Source: Bordetella parapertussis (GTDB lineage: Bacteria; Pseudomonadota; Gammaproteobacteria; Burkholderiales; Casimicrobiaceae). From it: 64,000 bases of DNA. The stretch spans positions 62,001 through 126,000 of the forward strand of contig CALQLA020000005.1 in assembly GCA_943331295.2 (NCBI GenBank), written 5' to 3'. The notes under the pieces are model-generated. The model saw only the letters and a program-made list of their open reading frames with translations, did no database searches and was not told where the DNA came from. Of this stretch, positions 59,681 to 64,000 are shown piece by piece. Each line of letters begins with the position of its first letter. The first letter of the stretch is position 1. Position numbers and translations under genes: made by a program.

Positions 59681-59833
59681 GCCCCCACGCTCGCTGCGCT
59701 CGCTGCCCCCCGAGGGGGAGCACGACTTCCCTTGGGACGGCCCGGCGGGAAGTCGACGGCCCCCACGCTCGCTGCGCTCGCTGCCCCACGGGGGGGCGCG
59801 TCAGCGGCCTTCGGGCGGCCGGGCGGCCGCTGA
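59681..59833 (+). repeat. REP-like two-unit array between cpoB and mutY
   Basis: A 29-bp core starting GCCCCCACGCTCGCTGCG occurs at 59681-59709 and 59759-59787 (78 bases apart). Each core is followed by a G-run and a different hairpin with a similar loop: GACTTCCC/GGGAAGTC near 59723-59754, and TCAGCGGCC (59801-59809)/GGCCGCTGA (59825-59833). Such paired REP/BIME units are non-coding. This one directly abuts the mutY coding region. Confidence 0.8.
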
Positions 59834-60906
59834 TCGCACCCGGCCGGCGCGCGGTCGCCGCGGCGCCGGCGCCGGCGGCCTTCGCCGCACGCGTCGTCGC
59901 GTGGCAGCACGACCACGGCCGCCACGACCTGCCGTGGCAGGGCACCACCGACGCCTACCGGATCTGGCTGTCGGAGATCATGCTGCAGCAGACGCAGGTC
60001 GCGACCGTGGTGCCGTATTACGAGCGCTTCGTCGCCGCGTTTCCCGACGTGCGCGCGCTGGCGGCGGCGCCCCTGCAGCGCGTGCTGGAGCACTGGAGCG
60101 GCCTCGGCTACTACCGGCGCGCGCATCACCTGCATGTGGCGGCCGGACGCGTGGTCGCGCTGCACGGCGGCGTGTTTCCCGTCGCCGCCGACGTCATCGC
60201 GACGCTGCCCGGGGTCGGTCGCTCCACCGCGGCGGCGATCGCGACGTTCGCGGGCGGCGCACCGGCACCGATCCTCGACGGCAACGTGAAGCGCGTGCTG
60301 GCGCGGCATCGCGCGGTCGAAGGCTTCCCGGGCGTCGCGCCGGTCGAGGCGGCGTTGTGGCGGATCGCGGAAGCGCTGCTGCCGGACCGCGACGCCGTCG
60401 CCTATACGCAGGGGATGATGGACCTCGGCGCGACGGTCTGCACGCGCGGCACGCCGGCCTGCGGCGCGTGCCCGATCGCGGGGGACTGCATCGCGCTCGC
60501 CACCGCACGCGTCGACGCGCTGCCGTCACCGCGGCCGCCGAAGGCGCTGCCGCAGCGCGCGGTGCGCGTGCTGCTGCTCGAGCGCGCCGGCGAGATCCTG
60601 TTCGAGCGCCGCCCCGCGCTCGGCATCTGGGGCGGCCTGTGGAGCCTGCCCGAGACGGCGTCCGACGCCGACCCCGTGCGCCATTGTCGCGAACGCTTCG
60701 ACGCCGTCGTCGACGGGGGCGCCGTGCTGCCCGCGATCGAGCACGGCTTCACGCATTTCCGCCTGACGATCATTCCGCAGCGCATCGTCGTGCGCCGCTG
60801 GCCGTCGCGCGCCGAAGCACCAGGCCTGGTGTGGATGACGCCCGCCGATGCGGCCACGGCGGCCTTGCCCGCGCCGATCAAGAAGCTCGTCCGCGCCCTC
60901 GCGTAA
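59830..60906 (+). CDS. mutY: Adenine DNA glycosylase MutY, start codon uncertain
   Basis: The protein has the HhH-GPD domain (GYYRRAHHLHVAA, LPGVGRSTAAAIATFA, ILDGNVKRVLAR), the 4Fe-4S loop CTRGTPACGACPIAGDC (CX6CX2CX5C) and a C-terminal NUDIX-like domain (LFERRPALGIWGGLWSLPE). It removes A opposite 8-oxoG. Family-like sequence extends upstream of ATG 59980 (VVAWQHDHGRHDLPWQGTTD, then SEIMLQQTQV). The Glu of SEIM is the catalytic residue just before that ATG. No ATG, GTG or TTG occurs in frame back to the cpoB stop. CTG 59830 is the nearest candidate and lies inside the REP-like hairpin. Coordinates of the 5' end are therefore tentative. Confidence 0.85.
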   Translation: MIAPGRRAVAAAPAPAAFAARVVAWQHDHGRHDLPWQGTTDAYRIWLSEIMLQQTQVATVVPYYERFVAAFPDVRALAAAPLQRVLEHWSGLGYYRRAHHLHVAAGRVVALHGGVFPVAADVIATLPGVGRSTAAAIATFAGGAPAPILDGNVKRVLARHRAVEGFPGVAPVEAALWRIAEALLPDRDAVAYTQGMMDLGATVCTRGTPACGACPIAGDCIALATARVDALPSPRPPKALPQRAVRVLLLERAGEILFERRPALGIWGGLWSLPETASDADPVRHCRERFDAVVDGGAVLPAIEHGFTHFRLTIIPQRIVVRRWPSRAEAPGLVWMTPADAATAALPAPIKKLVRALA

Positions 60907-60951
60907 CCCCGGCCGCGCCATGGCGCAACGGAGCGGAATGCCGGTGCGCGT

Positions 60952-62040
60952 TCACGGCGGCGGCGGATGCCAGTCGCGCAGGTCCGGCGGCAGCAGCCGT
61001 TCGTGGTCGGCGTGCGCGGCGCGGAACGCCGCGAGCTCGCGCGCGGCCTCGTCGTCGCGGCCGCCGGCGCGCCAGGCGCGGATGCGCGCGATCCAGTCGG
61101 CGACCGGCAAAGGCGCGCGCGCGTCGGCGCCCGCGGCGGCCTCGCTGCGCGGCGCGAGCTTGCCCAGCGCGGCAGCGGGCGCGGCATCGCGCGGCGGCTG
61201 CGCCGCGACGCCGGCCGGGGGCGCAGGGAACGGCGCGGCCGCGGCCGGCGCGCGCATGGCAGGCATCGGCGCGGGCACCTGCGCCTGCCGCTCGGCATCG
61301 GCCGCGGGCGCCGTGCGATCCGCCGCCACCGGCGCCGCAAGCTTCCCGGCGTCGAGTGCGGGTCCGCGCGAACGCGATTCCGGCATGGGTGGCATGGGCG
61401 GGGGGGGCGCCAACGCGGCGGCAGGCGCCGGCGCGGGTTCGGGCGCAACCGGTGTCGTTGCGCCGGCGGCGGGGGCGCCTGGCGCGGTCGCCGCGGGTGC
61501 CGCAGGCGCGGCGGGACGCGCGCCGCCCGGCGCCGCCCGGACGACGGATGCCGACCGAGGCGTGTCCGCCTGCTGCGTGATTCGCGTCGTGCCACCACTT
61601 GCGCCATCGCCAGCACGATCGCGCGACGCCCCCTCCGCGTCGACGTTGCTCGCGGTTCCGGCGACCGCAGGGGCCGGCACCATGTCACGCGCGGTGGTGT
61701 CCGCGCGCGACGGAGGCGCGGCCGGCGCAGGCTCGTCGGAGACCACGGCGCGCACCGCATCGGGCCCGTTCCGCGGATCGAGCGGATTCAGCTGGAGGAT
61801 GCCGAGGGCGACGGCGCCGATCGACGCCGCCGCCGCGAGCGGCCACCACCAGCGCTCGGGCCGCGTCGCTTCGCGCACCGGCGCGCGTTGCGGGCCGGCC
61901 GCCACCGCCCGCCGGGCCGCCGCGAGGATCGCCGCGTCGAGCGCCGGCGGCGGCGTTTCGTCGGACACGGCGCGCCACGCGGCGTCGATGCGGTCGTCGC
62001 GCAGCGTTTCCGGCGTCCGGTCGTGGTTTCCGCTGGTCAT
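60952..62040 (-). CDS. Probable anti-sigma factor, single-pass membrane protein
   Basis: This 362-residue protein begins with a short cytoplasmic region (HDRTPETLRDDRIDAAWRAV, residues 5-24) and a TM helix (WWWPLAAAASIGAVALGILQ, about 68-88). A long Ala/Pro-rich periplasmic linker and a C-terminal helical segment (VADWIARIRAWRAGGRDDEA) follow. It overlaps the ECF sigma gene by four bases, the classic arrangement of a sigma factor and its membrane anti-sigma factor. No zinc (HxxxCxxC) motif is seen, so the binding mode is uncertain. Confidence 0.65.
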   Translation of the reverse strand: MTSGNHDRTPETLRDDRIDAAWRAVSDETPPPALDAAILAAARRAVAAGPQRAPVREATRPERWWWPLAAAASIGAVALGILQLNPLDPRNGPDAVRAVVSDEPAPAAPPSRADTTARDMVPAPAVAGTASNVDAEGASRDRAGDGASGGTTRITQQADTPRSASVVRAAPGGARPAAPAAPAATAPGAPAAGATTPVAPEPAPAPAAALAPPPPMPPMPESRSRGPALDAGKLAAPVAADRTAPAADAERQAQVPAPMPAMRAPAAAAPFPAPPAGVAAQPPRDAAPAAALGKLAPRSEAAAGADARAPLPVADWIARIRAWRAGGRDDEAARELAAFRAAHADHERLLPPDLRDWHPPPP

Positions 62041-62684
62041 CGCAACTCCCGCCTCGGTTCGTGCCGCAGTCCCGGCCTCAGTTCCTGCCCCAGTTCGCGC
62101 AACTCGCCGCGCAACCGGCCGAGCGCGTAGCGCAGCCGGCTCTTGACCGTCTCCACGCCGGTGCCCGTCAGCTCGGCGATCGCGGCGAGGTCGAGGCCGC
62201 CCTCCTGCTGCAGCAGGAAGGCGTCGCGCTGCGCCGGGGGCAGCCGCGCCAGCGCGGCGGCGATCCGGGCGCCCTGTTCGCGTGCGGTCGCGCGCACCTC
62301 GGGCTCGTCGCCGCGCGGCCCGGCGATCGTCGCGAGCGGGTCGTCGCCGTCGTCGTCCGGCGTGGCGGAGACGAACTCGGCCTGTCCGCTCGCACGCCAG
62401 TGATCGACCAGCCGATTGTGCGCGATCCGGTACAGCCAGGTCGCGAACTTCGCCGTCGGCGCGTAGGTGGCCCGCGCGCGGATCACGTTCATCCACACGT
62501 CCTGGAACAGTTCGTCGGCGGTGCCCGCATTGCCGCAGTGGCGGAGCAGGTACCGGTATGCGCCGCCCTTGTGGCGCGCGTACAGGACGTCGAATGCCGC
62601 GGCGTCGCCGGCTGCGTAGGCCAGCATGAGGTCGGCGTCCCCGAGGGTCGCCGGGTCGGCCCCGGAGGACGCGCGCGCCTTCAT
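62037..62684 (-). CDS. ECF-type RNA polymerase sigma factor
   Basis: The 215-residue sigma factor has region 2 (DELFQDVWMNVIRARATY, then FATWLYRIAHNRLVDHWR) and region 4 (LARLPPAQRDAFLLQQEGGL, TGTGVETVKSRLRYAL). It should direct transcription of a small regulon when released by its anti-sigma partner, encoded next with an ATGA overlap. An acidic insert (PDDDGDDP) lies between regions 2 and 4. The inducing signal is unknown. Confidence 0.88.
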   Translation of the reverse strand: MKARASSGADPATLGDADLMLAYAAGDAAAFDVLYARHKGGAYRYLLRHCGNAGTADELFQDVWMNVIRARATYAPTAKFATWLYRIAHNRLVDHWRASGQAEFVSATPDDDGDDPLATIAGPRGDEPEVRATAREQGARIAAALARLPPAQRDAFLLQQEGGLDLAAIAELTGTGVETVKSRLRYALGRLRGELRELGQELRPGLRHEPRRELR

Positions 62685-62809
62685 CACCGCCGAGTATGCG
62701 AGCGGTGCGGGCGCGCCGCAACCGCCGCCTGCGGCCGCGCGGGACGGGCGGCACGAAGCGGGCGCCGAGGCGACGCGCGGGCGGGGGCGGCGGTCCGCAC
62801 GGGGCGCGG

Positions 62810-63715
62810 TCAGCGGGCCGGCGGGTCCGGCGTGAAGCGGGGCGGCGTCCATGCCGGGAACGGATTGGGCAGCTGCGCGACGTGCGGCGGCGGCAGGATG
62901 CCCATCGCGACCAGGTTCTCGCGCCGGTCGTAGTGGATCGCGATGGTCTCCGCCGGCACCGGGCTCGCGCGCTCGAAGGCCACCATCCGCATCGGCGAGG
63001 TTTCGCTGCGGCCGTGGCCGGTGCCCAGCCTGGAAAACTGTGCCGTCGCCCTCTCCGTGGCGCGGTCGCGGTCGGCGGGCCCGGCCGGCGCGGCGCGGGA
63101 TTCCGCGCCGGCGCCGGCGGCATCCTGCCGCGCCGCCGGTGCCGGGGCTTCGGCCCGCGCGTCGGCGGCGAGCTTGCCCACGTTGTCGTGCGCGAGGGCC
63201 GCCGGCTTCTCCGGGAACAGCGCGACGCCGATCACGCCGACGTTCTCGGGCCGCCCGGTGCGCGCCGCATAGGCGTCGGGCAATTCGGTGAAGTAGAACG
63301 CCGCGGTGCGCGTCATGCTCTTGCGCCAGCCGCTGATGTCGGCGCATTCGCGGGCGCCGAGGACGTATCCGGATTGCCCCGTGCCCGCGGTGTCGCCGGT
63401 GATGACGTTGACGCCGTCGACGCTCATCACGGCGAGCATCCGGGCGTCGGTCGCGTTGCAGACGCGGACCGAGTATTCGGCCCCCGGCGCGCCGACGACC
63501 CAGTAGCGCCCGCCGCCGGGATGGACGGCGAGCGCCGCGGCGTCGCGGCGGCTCACGATGTCGACGCCGGCCAGATGGCCGACCGCGGCCGCCGGCATGG
63601 CGGCCACGGCCAGCGCCACGGCCACCGCCGCGCTGACAAATGTGAGCGCACACTTGCGCGAGGAATTGCGCCGCGAAAAGCCTTGTTGGTTCGTCTTGCC
63701 GCTGCAGGGGGTCAT
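62810..63715 (-). CDS. Exported protein of unknown function upstream of the sigma gene
   Basis: The 301-residue protein has a long signal peptide (about residues 1-44; basic N-region, then VSAAVAVALAVAAMPAAAVG). A beta-rich domain (YWVVGAPGAEYSVRVCNATD, GVNVITGDTAGTGQSGYVLG, YFTELPDAYAARTG) with two Cys about 45 residues apart follows, then an Ala/Pro-rich linker. The NATDARMLAVMSVDG pattern recalls exported proteins often found beside such ECF sigma genes, but no function is known. GGAGA precedes ATG 63715. It likely shares a promoter with, or belongs to the regulon of, the sigma/anti-sigma pair. Confidence 0.7.
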   Translation of the reverse strand: MTPCSGKTNQQGFSRRNSSRKCALTFVSAAVAVALAVAAMPAAAVGHLAGVDIVSRRDAAALAVHPGGGRYWVVGAPGAEYSVRVCNATDARMLAVMSVDGVNVITGDTAGTGQSGYVLGARECADISGWRKSMTRTAAFYFTELPDAYAARTGRPENVGVIGVALFPEKPAALAHDNVGKLAADARAEAPAPAARQDAAGAGAESRAAPAGPADRDRATERATAQFSRLGTGHGRSETSPMRMVAFERASPVPAETIAIHYDRRENLVAMGILPPPHVAQLPNPFPAWTPPRFTPDPPAR

Positions 63716-63861
63716 GGCAATCTCCGTTCGGGGTGGACCGGCGCGGGATCGTCGATCCCGCCTTCCCCTGTAAACGACAGGTCGCGCCAAACGGGGTCAA
63801 CGACCGCCACGCGCGGTGAGCGCCCCCCGGCCGCCTCCGGGGCCCGTGCGATAATTTTGCG

Positions 63862-64000
63862 ATGACGGACCCTGCCCACCTCCCGGCGTTGGTCGCCGGC
63901 CTCGCCTTCGTGCTCGCGGCCGTCTTCGGCGCCGTCGCCCACCGCAGCAACTTCTGCACGATGGGCGCGGTGGCCGACATCGTGAACTTCGGCGACTGGC
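63862..64000 (+). CDS. YeeE/YedE family transporter, 3' part outside window
   Basis: The first 46 codons are present. They begin with a TM helix (LVAGLAFVLAAVFGAVA) and the family motif HRSNFCTMGAVADIVNFGDW, in which the Cys conducts thiosulfate or a related sulfur compound in YeeE. A GATAAT -10-like element lies a few bases upstream. The gene runs off the right edge. Confidence 0.85.
   Translation, partial: MTDPAHLPALVAGLAFVLAAVFGAVAHRSNFCTMGAVADIVNFGDW

Noticed and set aside
59681..59833. Possible CRISPR-like array (two direct repeats between cpoB and mutY)
   Set aside because: There are only two units with hairpin-forming, related spacers and no cas genes; REP/BIME structure explains it.

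Overview
The window is a chromosomal stretch of a very GC-rich (by eye about 70%) Gram-negative bacterium, most likely a betaproteobacterium of the Burkholderiales/Rhodocyclales type. The evidence is the gene content: metX-metW, a short nitrogen-type PTS set (EIIA-HPr-EI), gatCAB divergent from mreBCD-mrdA-rodA, pyrE next to xth, tolB-pal-cpoB, and RlpA with a SPOR domain. The protein sequences and the GTG/TTG start habits fit as well. I see no rRNA, tRNA, CRISPR array, prophage or complete insertion sequence. The window is cut at both ends: a carboxymuconolactone decarboxylase-like gene at the left and a YeeE/YedE transporter gene at the right.

Layout. 1-5.1 kb: aromatic or small-acid metabolism (PcaC-like, PcaD-like, an EthD-domain protein), then a divergent shikimate dehydrogenase/GldA-type dehydrogenase pair and an RlmN-family radical SAM methylase. 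5.2-6.0 kb: a putative yybP-ykoY manganese riboswitch in front of a GDT1/UPF0016 cation exporter. 6.2-11 kb: an ABM-domain protein, a Tat-exported beta-carbonic anhydrase, a large lipoprotein, a decayed Kef-type antiporter and a YSC84-domain gene whose 5' end lies inside the decayed gene. 11-17.4 kb: a CusCBA-type copper/silver efflux operon with a small Cys/His-rich leader gene. 17.5-25.1 kb: a DctP solute-binding gene divergent from a LysR regulator that leads an operon of MaoC hydratase, class III CoA-transferase, CitE-type lyase and a PcaB/fumarase-superfamily lyase. This has the gene content of itaconate (C5-dicarboxylate) catabolism. A DHDPS-family gene follows. 25.3-30.8 kb: a surface-glycan operon (WecB, an unknown protein, a fused GT2-GT4 glycosyltransferase, a methyltransferase) with translationally coupled junctions. 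30.9-38 kb: gshB, a PHB depolymerase remnant, the PTS phosphorelay, metXW and an AmpG-like permease. 38-47.6 kb: two ABC-F proteins, xth, pyrE, a DUF4124 protein and gatCAB. 47.9-53.7 kb: the rod-shape operon mreBCD-mrdA-rodA. 53.8-64 kb: a FabH paralogue, two tiny conserved-looking genes, rlpA, tolB-pal-cpoB, mutY and an ECF sigma/anti-sigma pair with an upstream exported protein.

Two repeat families punctuate the window. The first is an approximately 88-bp imperfect palindrome present four times (near 24.05, 31.9, 37.9 and 52.5 kb). Its central spacer is conserved and shows two copies in each orientation. The second is a two-unit REP-like array between cpoB and mutY. It runs into the 5' end of mutY, where no ATG, GTG or TTG start can be found in frame ahead of the catalytic glutamate.

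The points most worth testing are: the possible trans-aconitate/itaconate pathway (a lyase of the same superfamily as fungal trans-aconitate decarboxylase, directly downstream of Ich/Ict/Ccl-like genes); the non-standard mutY start; the glycan operon with its unrecognised member; and the lipoprotein at 8.06-9.56 kb.
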